A stretch of 64,000 nucleotides of DNA from Acidobacteriota bacterium (GTDB taxonomy: Bacteria > Acidobacteriota > Vicinamibacteria > Vicinamibacterales > CAVVIG01): NCBI GenBank assembly GCA_020850715.1, contig JADZED010000080.1:194524-258523 (forward strand), read 5' to 3'. Shown here in pieces: positions 1 through 8,092 of the stretch. The position numbers were made by a program, and so were the translations under genes. The notes beneath the pieces were generated by a model. It saw only the letters and a program-made list of their open reading frames with translations. It was not told the origin of the DNA and did no database searches. Position 1 is the stretch's first letter; every line of letters begins with the position of its first letter.

Positions 1-209
1 AGACCGATCAGCAGCGCGCCGTCCGGCAGATGCTGGCGCAGCGGTATCCGGGGAACCCGCGCGTGCGCTATCTGAGCATGGAGACCGCCGTGGATCTGAG
101 CGATCGCACGCTCTGCTACGACGGCCTGCATCTGACGGCGGAGGGCAACGCCCGCGTCGCGGATCGTCTGGCGGCCGGCCTGGCGCCGCTCCTGGCGCAG
201 ATGCCGTGA
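1..209 (+). CDS. SGNH/GDSL-type hydrolase, C-terminal end (partial)
   Basis: The frame is open from the window edge to a TGA at 207-209 and encodes about 68 residues. It contains CYDGLHLTAEGNARVADRL, which matches the last conserved block (block V, Asp-x-x-His) of SGNH/GDSL esterases, here D and H in DGLH at about 119-131. Such enzymes remove or transfer O-acyl groups on glycans, usually outside the cytoplasm. The N-terminus with the catalytic Ser lies outside the window. The stop overlaps the next gene's start, so it is probably the upstream member of the same operon. An SGNH gene close to a carbamoyltransferase and a DUF5989 gene is an arrangement I have seen elsewhere. The family call rests on this short motif only. 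Confidence 0.6.
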   Translation, partial: TDQQRAVRQMLAQRYPGNPRVRYLSMETAVDLSDRTLCYDGLHLTAEGNARVADRLAAGLAPLLAQMP

Positions 210-1537
210 TGATGTACGCAGGCGCGGCCGGGATCGCGGCGGCGGCGGCCGCGCTGTTCGCGTGGTCGCCGCTGGGGGTGGCCTGCGGCGCCCTGATCGC
301 GGCGATGACCTGGCGCGCCACGTCGCGCTGGGAGGGGGTGGAGCGCCGATGGGTCGGCGGCGCGCTCATCGCCGGCACGCTCCTGCGCGCGCTGTGCGTG
401 CTCGCGCTGTTCCTGATGACCGGACCGCAGGAGCAGTTCAACGTGCTGTTCGGCGACGGCCGCTTCGCCGTCGACCGCTCGATCTGGATCCTGAACGAGG
501 CCTCGGGCATTCCGATCGCCCCGTTCTACTGGATGCGCGTGTCGCAGAACTACGGCGACGTGCAGTACCACTACGCGCTGGCGGTCGTGCAGTGGTTCTT
601 CGGTCCCTCACCCTACGCGCTCGGCCTGATCAACGTCGCCTGCTACGAAGTCTTCGCCATCGTCTTTCACCGTCTGATGCGCCGCGCGTTCGGCGCCGCC
701 GCCGCCGGGGCGGCCCTGCTGCTGCTGATGTTCTGGCCGACGATCTTCGTCTGGACCTTCTCGATGCTGAAGGAGTCGCTGCAGTTCGGCCTCGCCGTGG
801 CGGCAATGGCCTGCGCGGTGGGGACGACCCGGGCCGGGAGCACGGGCCGCCGTCTGGCGTGGGCGGCGGGCGGCGTGGCATCGCTCGTCGCGCTGACCGA
901 GCTGCGGCCGGGGAGCAGCCTGATGGCGGGCGGGGCGATCGCGTTCGGCGTCGCGGCGTTCGCCGCGACCCGGCGCACGTGGCTGGCGCTGGCGGCCGCC
1001 GCGCTCGCCCGTGCCGCCGTCTACGGCGCCGCCGCGCAGCCGGCCGTGCGGGCTCAGGCACTCTCGCAAACGCGGATCGCGCTGGTCCGGCACGTCGGCC
1101 ACGTGAAGAGCAGCGGGATCTCGTACCGCGCCGCCGACGAGCGCTTCTACCGCGGCGAGCGGCTGGTGCCGTTCACGATGGAGCCGTCCGAGGGCGTCCG
1201 CTTCCTGCTGCTCTCGGCGTTCTACTTCTTCGCGGCGCCGCTGCCGCAGCACATCGCGTCCACGAGCGGCACGCTCTTCCTGCCGCTGCAGTTCGCCTGG
1301 TACGCGCTGCTGCTGCTCATGCTGGCCGGCATCCCCGAGGCGCTTCGCCGCGATCCGCTGGTCACGTGGCTCTCGATCGGGTACGTGCTGACCGGACTCG
1401 TCACCATCGCGCCCAACAGCGGCAACATCGGCACGCTCATTCGCCACCGCGACATGGTCGTGCCCTTCGTGATCGGGCTCGGGAGCGTCGGCTTCGTGGG
1501 GCTCCTGGCCAGGATGACCCGCCATGTCCCTGATTGA
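206..1537 (+). CDS. multispanning membrane protein, possible GT-C or polymerase-like (copy 1 of a paralogous pair)
   Basis: This 443-residue protein has roughly nine to ten hydrophobic segments and one larger soluble stretch around residues 285-330. Its function is not recognised. It is clearly paralogous to the product at 5814-7256. Both carry FGDG followed by RSIW, then GIP and APF near residues 80-110, an FWP/FMP-type helix followed by MKE or LKE, and a C-terminal IAPNSGN...TLIRHRDM block. The late conserved RHRDM and the polytopic architecture resemble GT-C transferases or Wzy-type polymerases, but I see no family-defining catalytic motif. The start is GTG 206 overlapping the previous stop; ATG 209 is an alternative. 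The 3' end overlaps the DUF4330-type gene by 14 bases, and the same pairing recurs at the second copy. Confidence 0.75.
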   Translation: MMMYAGAAGIAAAAAALFAWSPLGVACGALIAAMTWRATSRWEGVERRWVGGALIAGTLLRALCVLALFLMTGPQEQFNVLFGDGRFAVDRSIWILNEASGIPIAPFYWMRVSQNYGDVQYHYALAVVQWFFGPSPYALGLINVACYEVFAIVFHRLMRRAFGAAAAGAALLLLMFWPTIFVWTFSMLKESLQFGLAVAAMACAVGTTRAGSTGRRLAWAAGGVASLVALTELRPGSSLMAGGAIAFGVAAFAATRRTWLALAAAALARAAVYGAAAQPAVRAQALSQTRIALVRHVGHVKSSGISYRAADERFYRGERLVPFTMEPSEGVRFLLLSAFYFFAAPLPQHIASTSGTLFLPLQFAWYALLLLMLAGIPEALRRDPLVTWLSIGYVLTGLVTIAPNSGNIGTLIRHRDMVVPFVIGLGSVGFVGLLARMTRHVPD

Positions 1538-2327
1538 CGCGCGCGGCCGGCTGTTCGGCCGCTTCAACCTGATCGACGCCGGCGTCGCGATCTTCATCCT
1601 GGCGCTGGTGCCGGCCGGCCTGGTGACCTATCGCGTGTTCCGCGTGCCGAACCCCGAGATCGCCTCCGTCTCGCCCGACACGGTGCCGCCGGGCGGCAAC
1701 CGCCGTCTCCGGCTCACCGGCCGTCACTTCCGGCCGTATCTGCGGGTCACCTTCAACAGGACTGGCGAGGCCTTCGCGCTCGTCGATGGCACGCCGGAGT
1801 CGACCGAAGGGCGCCTGTTGACCGAGACGCCCACGCTCGTCGAGGTGCAGCTCCCGGAGCTGGCGCCCGGCGCCTACGACCTTCATCTGTTCGACGAGGG
1901 GCAGCAGGTGGCCGAGAAGCTCCACGCCTTCACGGTGAGCGGCGGCCCGCCGATGCGCATCGACGCGGTCGTCCGCTTCGTCGTCTCGCCCGACCTCGCC
2001 GCCATGGTCGCTCCAGGCGACGAGGATGCCTACGTGCCGCCCGGACCGCCGCCGCCCTCCGACCAGCCGCAGGCGACGCTCGGCGCGGTGACGGTTCTCG
2101 ACGGGCCGGCGGCCTCGCAGTTGCGCATGTCGCCGCAGCTCGGCGGATACATGGCCGTCGAGGAGCCAGGCCTCGTGCTCGAGGCGGTCGTGGCGATTCC
2201 GGCGGGCCGGGGAGCGGCCGGCCTCTGGGAGTACAAGAAGCAGCCGATCCGCGCCGGCGACGCGCTGCGGTTCGAGACGCCGCGGTACGCGATGCTCGGC
2301 ATCATCCGGAAGGTGGCCGAACCATGA
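1524..2327 (+). CDS. membrane-anchored DUF4330 + IPT/TIG-like domain protein (copy 1)
   Basis: This 267-residue protein opens with a DUF4330-like signature, GRLFGRFNLIDAGVAIF, whose second half is a transmembrane helix at about residues 17-37. Next comes an IPT/TIG-like immunoglobulin fold: IASVSPDTVPPGGNRRLRL followed by TGRHFRPYLRVTF, about residues 50-140. A less conserved extracytoplasmic region with a Pro-rich stretch near residue 172 follows. It is likely anchored in the inner membrane with the TIG domain in the periplasm, where such folds often bind proteins or sugars. It is paralogous to 7247-8092 and in both cases directly follows the large membrane protein, suggesting the two products work together. 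The function is unknown. The DUF4330 assignment is from memory of the GRLFG...NxID signature. Confidence 0.75.
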   Translation: MSLIDARGRLFGRFNLIDAGVAIFILALVPAGLVTYRVFRVPNPEIASVSPDTVPPGGNRRLRLTGRHFRPYLRVTFNRTGEAFALVDGTPESTEGRLLTETPTLVEVQLPELAPGAYDLHLFDEGQQVAEKLHAFTVSGGPPMRIDAVVRFVVSPDLAAMVAPGDEDAYVPPGPPPPSDQPQATLGAVTVLDGPAASQLRMSPQLGGYMAVEEPGLVLEAVVAIPAGRGAAGLWEYKKQPIRAGDALRFETPRYAMLGIIRKVAEP

Positions 2328-2791
2328 ACGCGCGCGGCTCGAGCGCGATCGTGCGCGGCGCCCGCGCGGTGGGCCGCACGCTGCGATCCATCGACGAAGG
2401 GTTCGCCCGCGCCGCCGCCGATCGGAATGCGGGCGAGGACGCCGACGAGGCGCGGGTCCGCGCGATCATCGGCGGCAGCGCGATCGTGCGCGTCGTCGAA
2501 CGCTGCTTCGAGGCGCCGGAGCTGGCGTGGCGCCACTCGCGCGCCCGCGCGATCGCCGGCGGCGCCATGTCGGCGTTCCTCGCGCTCGATCTCCCGAGCC
2601 GGGTCCGGCTGATCGGATGGATGATCGTGGTCGCCGTCGTGACGCGCGGCGCGATCCATGCGCTGATGGGCAATCCGCTGACGCGGTGGACGCTCGTGGT
2701 CTGGGGAGCGCTCGCGTTCGCCGGCCTGTTCATGATGATCGCCTCGCGCGCGGTCGCCGCCGCGTGGGTCGACTGGAATCGCCGCGCCTGA
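2324..2791 (+). CDS. hypothetical small membrane protein upstream of DUF5989
   Basis: A 155-residue protein of no family I recognise. Residues 1-85 are charged and mainly cytoplasmic in character, with several Arg- and Ala-rich amphipathic stretches. Two to three hydrophobic segments follow: about 85-95, 98-115 and 122-142. The start ATG 2324 overlaps the previous TGA by 4 bases, and the gene is followed after 7 bases by the DUF5989 gene. In many carbamoyltransferase clusters this position is held by a three-helix SxtJ-family membrane protein. The slot and topology fit, but I do not see SxtJ sequence motifs, so I leave it as hypothetical. Confidence 0.7.
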   Translation: MNARGSSAIVRGARAVGRTLRSIDEGFARAAADRNAGEDADEARVRAIIGGSAIVRVVERCFEAPELAWRHSRARAIAGGAMSAFLALDLPSRVRLIGWMIVVAVVTRGAIHALMGNPLTRWTLVVWGALAFAGLFMMIASRAVAAAWVDWNRRA

Positions 2792-2798
2792 GGAGCTC

Positions 2799-2957
2799 AT
2801 GGCCAAGTCGCAGGTCCTTCGCGAGTTCTGGACGTTTCTGAGGCAGGAAAAGAAGTACTGGCTCGCGCCGATCGTCATCGTGCTGGTGATGCTCGGCGTG
2901 CTGCTCGTCTTCGCGCAGAGCAGCGCCGTGGCGCCGTTCATCTACTCGCTCTTCTGA
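2799..2957 (+). CDS. DUF5989-family small membrane protein (52 aa)
   Basis: A 52-residue gene, easily missed because it is so short. It begins MAKSQVLREFWTFLRQEKKY, followed by a single transmembrane helix (about 21-39) and the ending AQSSAVAPFIYSLF. The layout of a basic amphipathic start, one helix and an AQSSA.APFIY.LF tail is what I know of the DUF5989 family, which sits beside carbamoyltransferases in polysaccharide loci. A good Shine-Dalgarno, AGGAG at 2791-2795, lies just before ATG 2799. The carbamoyltransferase starts 33 bases downstream. The role is unknown; a membrane adaptor for the carbamoyltransferase or its partner membrane protein is a guess from context. Confidence 0.85.
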   Translation: MAKSQVLREFWTFLRQEKKYWLAPIVIVLVMLGVLLVFAQSSAVAPFIYSLF

Positions 2958-2990
2958 TCATGGGGGGCGCCTGAAGGCCCGCCGGCACAC

Positions 2991-4880
2991 GTGTCCATCT
3001 ACGTTCTCGGGCTCTCGGCGTACTACCACGATTCGGCCGCCTGTCTGCTCGCCGACGGCCGCATCGCCGCCGCCGCGCAGGAGGAGCGGTTCACCCGCGT
3101 GAAGCACGATCACCGCTTTCCTTCGAACGCGGTGGCCTGGTGCCTGCGCGAGGCGGGCATCGGCATCGGCGAGGTCGAGGCGATCGGGTTCTACGAGAAG
3201 CCGCTCGTCAAGTTCCAGCGCCTGCTCGAGACCCATGTCGCCGTGGCGCCCAGGGGCCTGCGATCGTACCTGCTGGCGATGCCGATCTGGCTCGGCGAGA
3301 AACTGTGGACCGCCGACGAGATCGCCGCCGAGCTGGCGACCGGCGCGCCGATCCGGTTCGGCGATCACCACGAATCGCACGCCGCGTCGGCGTTCTATCC
3401 CTCGCCGTTCGAGGAGGCCGCCGTGCTCACCATCGACGGCGTCGGCGAGTGGACCACCTCGTCGATCGCGCACGGGTGCGGCGCCGACCTGACGATGCTC
3501 CGGCAGATGCGGTTCCCCCACTCGGTGGGGCTGCTGTATTCGGCCTTCACCTACTTCACCGGCTTCAAGGTGAACGAGGGCGAATACAAGGTGATGGGGC
3601 TGGCGCCCTACGGCGAGCCGAAGTACGTCGACGCGATCCGGGAGCACCTGATCGAGATTGCCGCCGACGGGAGCGTGCGGCTGAACCTGGACTACTTCGA
3701 GTTCGCGCACGGCCTCACGATGACCGGCCGCCCCTTCGAGCGGATCTTCGGCGGCCCCGCGCGCCGGCCCGAGTCGCCGGTGACGCAGAGCGAGATGGAC
3801 CTCGCGCGCTCGGTGCAGGTGATCGTCGAGGACGTCGTGCTGCGGATGGCCGCGACGGCGCGGCGCGAGACCGGGTGCCGCCGCCTGTGTCTCGCCGGGG
3901 GCGTCGCGTTGAACTGCGTCGCCAACGGCCGCCTCCTGCGCGAGCGCACGTTCGACGACATCTGGATTCAGCCCGCCAGCGGCGATGCCGGCGGGGCGCT
4001 CGGCGTGGCGTACGCGCTGTGGCATCGCTATCTCGGCCGGCCGCGCACCAGCGCCGAGCGGGCCGGCCGCTGGGAGCCGCGCGAGGCCGCGGAGGGCGCC
4101 GGACGTCTCGCGGGCGGCCGTCTGCCGCGCTATGCCGACGAGATGCAGGGGGCGCTGCTCGGGCCGTCATTCGACGACGATGAGATCGCCAGCTGCCTCC
4201 GAGGCCACGGCGTGGAGCCCGAGCCGGTGGAGCGCGCCGCGCTGCCCGGGCTCGTCGCCGAACTGCTCGCGGCCGGCCGCGTGATCGGCCTCTTTCAGGG
4301 CCGGATGGAATTCGGCCCGCGCGCGCTCGGCTGCCGATCGATCATCGCCGACGCGCGGTCGCCCTCGATGCAGTCGACGCTGAACCTGAAGATCAAGTTT
4401 CGCGAGTCGTTCCGGCCGTTCGCGCCGGCGGTGCTGCGCGAGCACGCCGCCGAGTGGTTCGACCTGGACGAGGAGAGCCCCTACATGCTCCTGGTGGCCG
4501 AGGTCGCCGCCCGGCGACGCGTGCCGCCGCCGCCCGGCGCCGAGGCGCTGTGGGGCATCGACAGGCTGAACGTGCCGAGATCGGAGATTCCGGCGGCAAC
4601 GCACGTGGACCACTCCGCGCGCGTGCAGACGGTGCGGCGCGACGACAACCCGCTGTACTACGACATCATCCGCGCGTTCCACCGCCTCACCGGGTGCCCG
4701 GTGATCGTCAACACCTCCTTCAACGTGAAGGACGAGCCGATCGTCTGCACCCCGGACGATGCCTATCGCTGCTTCATGAAGACCCAGATGGACGTCCTGG
4801 TGCTCGGATCGTTCGTGCTCCGCAAGGCGATCGCCCCGGCGCCGGCCGGGGCGGTGGGCGCCGAGGTGGCGCGCGCCTGA
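2991..4880 (+). CDS. carbamoyltransferase, NodU/CmcH family
   Basis: This 629-residue cytoplasmic enzyme would transfer a carbamoyl group from carbamoyl phosphate, via carbamoyl-adenylate, to a sugar hydroxyl. The N-terminal Kae1-like/ASKHA domain shows YYHDSAACLL (about 11-20), HHESHAASAF (126-135) and the phosphate-binding TIDGVGEW (147-154). LAGGVALNCVANG lies near residue 305. The C-terminal YrdC-like adenylation domain shows RMEFGPRALGCRSI near residue 438 and NTSFNVKDEPIV near 580. The length is normal for the family. The start is GTG 2991, giving MSIYVLGLSAYYH; the 33-base gap from DUF5989 contains only a trivial 4-codon ATG frame. It is the first of two carbamoyltransferases here (the other at 47804) and is not a close duplicate of it, being longer with different spacing. 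Confidence 0.93.
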   Translation: MSIYVLGLSAYYHDSAACLLADGRIAAAAQEERFTRVKHDHRFPSNAVAWCLREAGIGIGEVEAIGFYEKPLVKFQRLLETHVAVAPRGLRSYLLAMPIWLGEKLWTADEIAAELATGAPIRFGDHHESHAASAFYPSPFEEAAVLTIDGVGEWTTSSIAHGCGADLTMLRQMRFPHSVGLLYSAFTYFTGFKVNEGEYKVMGLAPYGEPKYVDAIREHLIEIAADGSVRLNLDYFEFAHGLTMTGRPFERIFGGPARRPESPVTQSEMDLARSVQVIVEDVVLRMAATARRETGCRRLCLAGGVALNCVANGRLLRERTFDDIWIQPASGDAGGALGVAYALWHRYLGRPRTSAERAGRWEPREAAEGAGRLAGGRLPRYADEMQGALLGPSFDDDEIASCLRGHGVEPEPVERAALPGLVAELLAAGRVIGLFQGRMEFGPRALGCRSIIADARSPSMQSTLNLKIKFRESFRPFAPAVLREHAAEWFDLDEESPYMLLVAEVAARRRVPPPPGAEALWGIDRLNVPRSEIPAATHVDHSARVQTVRRDDNPLYYDIIRAFHRLTGCPVIVNTSFNVKDEPIVCTPDDAYRCFMKTQMDVLVLGSFVLRKAIAPAPAGAVGAEVARA

Positions 4881-4899
4881 ACCGGCGGCCGCAATCCTG

Positions 4900-5817
4900 A
4901 TGGCCTCCTCGCCGCCGCGCGTCAGCGTCGTGATCCCGAACTACAACTGCGGGAGGTTCATCGCGGATGCGATCGGCAGCGTGCTCGCGCAGACGATGGA
5001 CGATCTGGAGGTGATCGTCGTCGACGACGGATCGACCGACGGATCGGCGGCGGCGCTGCGTCCCTTTGGCGATCGCGTGCGCCTGTTCGAGCAGCCGAAT
5101 CGTGGCGTCTCGACGGCGCGCAATCGGGGAATCGGCGAGAGCCGCGGCGAGTTCGTCGCCTTCCTGGACGCCGACGACCTCTGGCATCCCGAGAAGCTGG
5201 AGAAGCAGCTCCCCCGCTTCGCGAACCCCGAGGTGGGGCTCGTCCACTGCGCGGTGGAGTACGTGGATGAGCGGGAGCGACCGCTCGGCACCAACTTCAC
5301 CGGCCGGAGCGGCCGCGTGCTCGAGCCGATCGTGCTGCTGCAGGGCACGGTCGTGCTGGCCGGCGGCAGCACGGCGGTCGTACGGCGCGAGGCGTTCGAC
5401 CGGGTCGGGCTGTTCGATCGCGAGATGTCGACCGCGGCCGACTGGGACATGTGGCGGCGCATCGCCTGCGCCTACGAGATCGACATGGTGCGCGAGCCGC
5501 TCATGCGGTACCGCCTCAGGCCAGGCAGCATGCACCGGAACGTGGACGTCTTCGCGCACGACGTGCTGCACGGCTTCGACAGCCTCTTCGCGGATCCGGC
5601 AGCCGCCGAGGTCCATCACCTGAAACGGCGGGCCTACGCCGCCGCGTACCTGATGCTGTCGGGCTCGTACCTGCATGCGGGCCGCTGGCGCGAATCGGTC
5701 GCCTACGGCGCGCGCGCCCTCGTCAGCTGGCCGCTGTCGCTGACCTACGTGATCGCCCTGCCGATGCGCCGCGCGCAGCGGCGCGTGTTCGGCGAGACGG
5801 GGGAGCCGGTCCTGTGA
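4900..5817 (+). CDS. family 2 glycosyltransferase
   Basis: A 305-residue GT-A fold inverting transferase. SVVIPNYNCGRF is at residues 9-20, VVDDGSTDGS at 40-49 (first Asp of nucleotide binding), NRGVSTARNRG near 67-77 and the metal-binding DADD at 90-93. A conserved acceptor-side region, STAADWDMWRR, lies near residue 180. It would add a sugar from a nucleotide donor to the lipid-linked chain on the cytoplasmic face; the sugar cannot be read from sequence. The C-terminal 100 residues are helical and Ala/Arg-rich. ATG 4900 follows the carbamoyltransferase by 19 bases. Its TGA overlaps the GTG of the next gene by 4 bases. Confidence 0.92.
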   Translation: MASSPPRVSVVIPNYNCGRFIADAIGSVLAQTMDDLEVIVVDDGSTDGSAAALRPFGDRVRLFEQPNRGVSTARNRGIGESRGEFVAFLDADDLWHPEKLEKQLPRFANPEVGLVHCAVEYVDERERPLGTNFTGRSGRVLEPIVLLQGTVVLAGGSTAVVRREAFDRVGLFDREMSTAADWDMWRRIACAYEIDMVREPLMRYRLRPGSMHRNVDVFAHDVLHGFDSLFADPAAAEVHHLKRRAYAAAYLMLSGSYLHAGRWRESVAYGARALVSWPLSLTYVIALPMRRAQRRVFGETGEPVL

Positions 5818-7256
5818 CGTCGTCTGGCACGCAGATGCCCGGAACGCCGATCGCGGCGGCCGGCGGCGCGCCGGCGGCGCCGGCGGCGAAGACGCTGGCC
5901 GCGGCGGCTGCGGCGGCGGCCAGCTTCGCGATCGCGTTCGCGGCGTCGCCGGTGACGATCGTGAGCGCGCTGCTCGCCGCCGCGCTGCTGCTGTGGGCCG
6001 CGCGCGACCTCACGGCGCCGGAGCGCCGCTGGTTCCTCCGGCTGTCCGGGACGGCCATCGCGCTGCGCTTCGCCGTCACCGCGCTGCTGCCGCTCATGGC
6101 GCTGCGGAGCGGCGCGCCCTATGCGGCCTGGTTCGGCGACGGCTACTACAACATCGAGCGTTCGATCTGGCTGCGCGACATCTTTCTCGGCATTCCGCTC
6201 GCGCCCTTCGACTATTTCGAGGCGTTTCACGCCGTCTACGGCCGGACGCGATACCAGTTCCTGCTCGCCTTCGTCCACCTGCTGTTCGGGCGATCGCCGT
6301 TTGCCGCGCACCTGGTGAGCGTCGTGCTGTACACGGGAGCCGTGGTGGTGCTGTTCCGGCTGGCGAAGCGCGCCTACGGCACGGCGCCGGCGATGCTGGC
6401 GCTGGTCCCGCTCTGGTTCATGCCGTCGCTGTTCGCCTGGTCCGTCTCGGCGATGAAGGAAGCGGAAATGGTCTGTCTCGGCGCGGCCGTTCTCGCAGCG
6501 ACGCTCGGCCTGATTCGCAGCCGCGCCTGGCCGGCCAGACTGCTCTCGGCGGCCGTGCTGATCATCGCGATGGCGGCGCTCGACGGCCTGCGCGCGGGCG
6601 CGCTGCCGATCGTCGTCGGCGGCCTCGCGGCCGGTCTCCTGCTCCGGGCAGTCACGCGGCGATCGTGGGCGCTGCTCGCAGTGCTGGCCGCCGCGCCGGC
6701 GGCGCTCTGGATGGCCCCGAGCGTTCCGGGCATTGCCGCGCGCGCCGGCGATCTCGTCCGCACGGCGGCGCACCGCCATATCGGGTACGTCTGGACCCCC
6801 GGCGAGACCTATCGCGTGCTGGACGAGCACTTCTACAACTACGACGACGTGGAGGAGATCCGGCTGGCGCAGCCGGGCGCGATCTCGAGAATGACGCATC
6901 CGGAGATGCTGCGCTTCCTCGTCCGTTCCGCCATCTCGTTCTTCCTCGTCCCCGAGGTCTGGAAGCCCTCCGGCGAGCGGATCCGGTGGCTCTTCCCGCA
7001 GCAGGTCGTCTGGTACGCGGCGCTGCTGCTCGCGGTGCCCGGCGCGCTGGCCGGCTGGCGGCGCGATCCCCTGGTGACCAGCCTGCTGCTGGGGAGCATC
7101 GCGGCCGGCGCGGCCATCATCGCGCCCAACAGCGGCAACGTCGCGACGCTCATCCGCCACCGCGACATGGTGTCGCCGTTCGTGTTCGTGCTCGCCGCCG
7201 TCGGCGCCTGCCGGGCCGTGCGTGCGGTTGCGCGTCGGGGGCCCGCATGGCGCTGA
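5814..7256 (+). CDS. multispanning membrane protein, possible GT-C or polymerase-like (copy 2)
   Basis: 480 residues with about ten hydrophobic segments after a low-complexity Ala/Gly-rich N-terminus (residues 1-45). Paralogue of 206-1537, sharing WFGDG...ERSIW...GIPLAPF, an MKEAE turn after the FMPSLFAW helix, HRHIGYVW matching the other copy's RHVGHVKS, and IAPNSGNVATLIRHRDM near the end. GTG 5814 was chosen because it overlaps the preceding TGA by 4 bases, the habit of this locus; the frame stays open far upstream but only as an overprint of the GT2 gene. The reaction is unknown. A membrane glycan polymerase or transferase is the most natural guess, given the pairing with a periplasmic TIG-like protein. 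Confidence 0.75.
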   Translation: MTSSGTQMPGTPIAAAGGAPAAPAAKTLAAAAAAAASFAIAFAASPVTIVSALLAAALLLWAARDLTAPERRWFLRLSGTAIALRFAVTALLPLMALRSGAPYAAWFGDGYYNIERSIWLRDIFLGIPLAPFDYFEAFHAVYGRTRYQFLLAFVHLLFGRSPFAAHLVSVVLYTGAVVVLFRLAKRAYGTAPAMLALVPLWFMPSLFAWSVSAMKEAEMVCLGAAVLAATLGLIRSRAWPARLLSAAVLIIAMAALDGLRAGALPIVVGGLAAGLLLRAVTRRSWALLAVLAAAPAALWMAPSVPGIAARAGDLVRTAAHRHIGYVWTPGETYRVLDEHFYNYDDVEEIRLAQPGAISRMTHPEMLRFLVRSAISFFLVPEVWKPSGERIRWLFPQQVVWYAALLLAVPGALAGWRRDPLVTSLLLGSIAAGAAIIAPNSGNVATLIRHRDMVSPFVFVLAAVGACRAVRAVARRGPAWR

Positions 7257-8092
7257 TCGACGATCGCGGCCGGCTCTTCGGCTGGCTCAACCTGATCGAC
7301 GCGGCGGTGGCGCTGCTGGCGGTCGCCGCCGCCGGCCTCGTGCTCGCCGGCTACGCGCTCTTCCGGCTGCCGGCGCCGCCGGTGGTGACCAGCGTGTCGC
7401 CGAACCGGATCCCCGCCAACGAGGAGCACAGCCTGAGCCTGAAGGGCCGGAACTTCCGTCCGTTCCTGCGGGCGTATCTGGGGCGCACGGGCGACGCCGA
7501 CTTCGTCCGGCGCCCGACGCCGGAGGAGAAGCAGGACGAGTTCACCCTCACCAACGCCACGCGCGTGCAGTTCCTGCTCGAAACGCCGACGCTCGCCGAG
7601 GTGAAGGTGCCGCCGCTCGGCGTCGGCCGCTACGACCTGCACTTCTATGACGAAACGGGGCACGTCGCGGCGGTCGACGGGGCGTTTCAGGTGATGCCGC
7701 AGGAGAGCACGGGGCCGGGCACCGCGACGCTGATCGCCGCCGGCGCCTTCCGCGGCCTGACCGCCGACGAGGCGAAGATCGTCCGCCCCGGCGAGCGGGT
7801 CTCCTCGGGGGATCTCGCCTGGGGCGACGTGCTCGGCGTCGGGCCGTCCAGGCCCGACGAGGCGCACATTGCCGTGCTCGACCGCGTCATCCCGACGCAG
7901 GTGAACGGACTCTACCAGGTGCCCGCCACCCTGCGCGTGCACTGCCGCGTCGTCGGCAACGAGTGCCGCGTCGAGAACGTCCCGGTCGTGCCAGGCCGCG
8001 AGCTGCGCGTCATCGTCGGCCCGCACACCACGACGTTCCGTATCGATTCGGTCGGCCCCGACGCCCCCGAGAGCGAGACCACAGCCAAGTGA
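7247..8092 (+). CDS. membrane-anchored DUF4330 + IPT/TIG-like domain protein (copy 2)
   Basis: 281 residues, paralogous to 1524-2327. GRLFGWLNLIDAAVALLAV gives the DUF4330-like start with a transmembrane helix at about 15-37. VTSVSPNRIPANEEHSLSL and KGRNFRPFLRAYLGRTG form the TIG-like fold, and the closing strand of the fold is YDLHFYDETGHV, compared with YDLHLFDEGQQV in copy 1. The C-terminal third (about 155-281) has two Cys residues in CRVVGNEC that could form a periplasmic disulfide; copy 1 lacks them. ATG 7247 overlaps the partner membrane gene by 10 bases, as in the first module (14 bases). The conserved order of membrane protein then DUF4330-TIG implies a functional pair. Confidence 0.77.
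   Translation: MALIDDRGRLFGWLNLIDAAVALLAVAAAGLVLAGYALFRLPAPPVVTSVSPNRIPANEEHSLSLKGRNFRPFLRAYLGRTGDADFVRRPTPEEKQDEFTLTNATRVQFLLETPTLAEVKVPPLGVGRYDLHFYDETGHVAAVDGAFQVMPQESTGPGTATLIAAGAFRGLTADEAKIVRPGERVSSGDLAWGDVLGVGPSRPDEAHIAVLDRVIPTQVNGLYQVPATLRVHCRVVGNECRVENVPVVPGRELRVIVGPHTTTFRIDSVGPDAPESETTAK

Noticed and set aside
2958..2990. ATG at 2959 with a short frame before the carbamoyltransferase
   Set aside because: It is four codons long (ATG to TGA) and has no conserved neighbour role; treated as chance.
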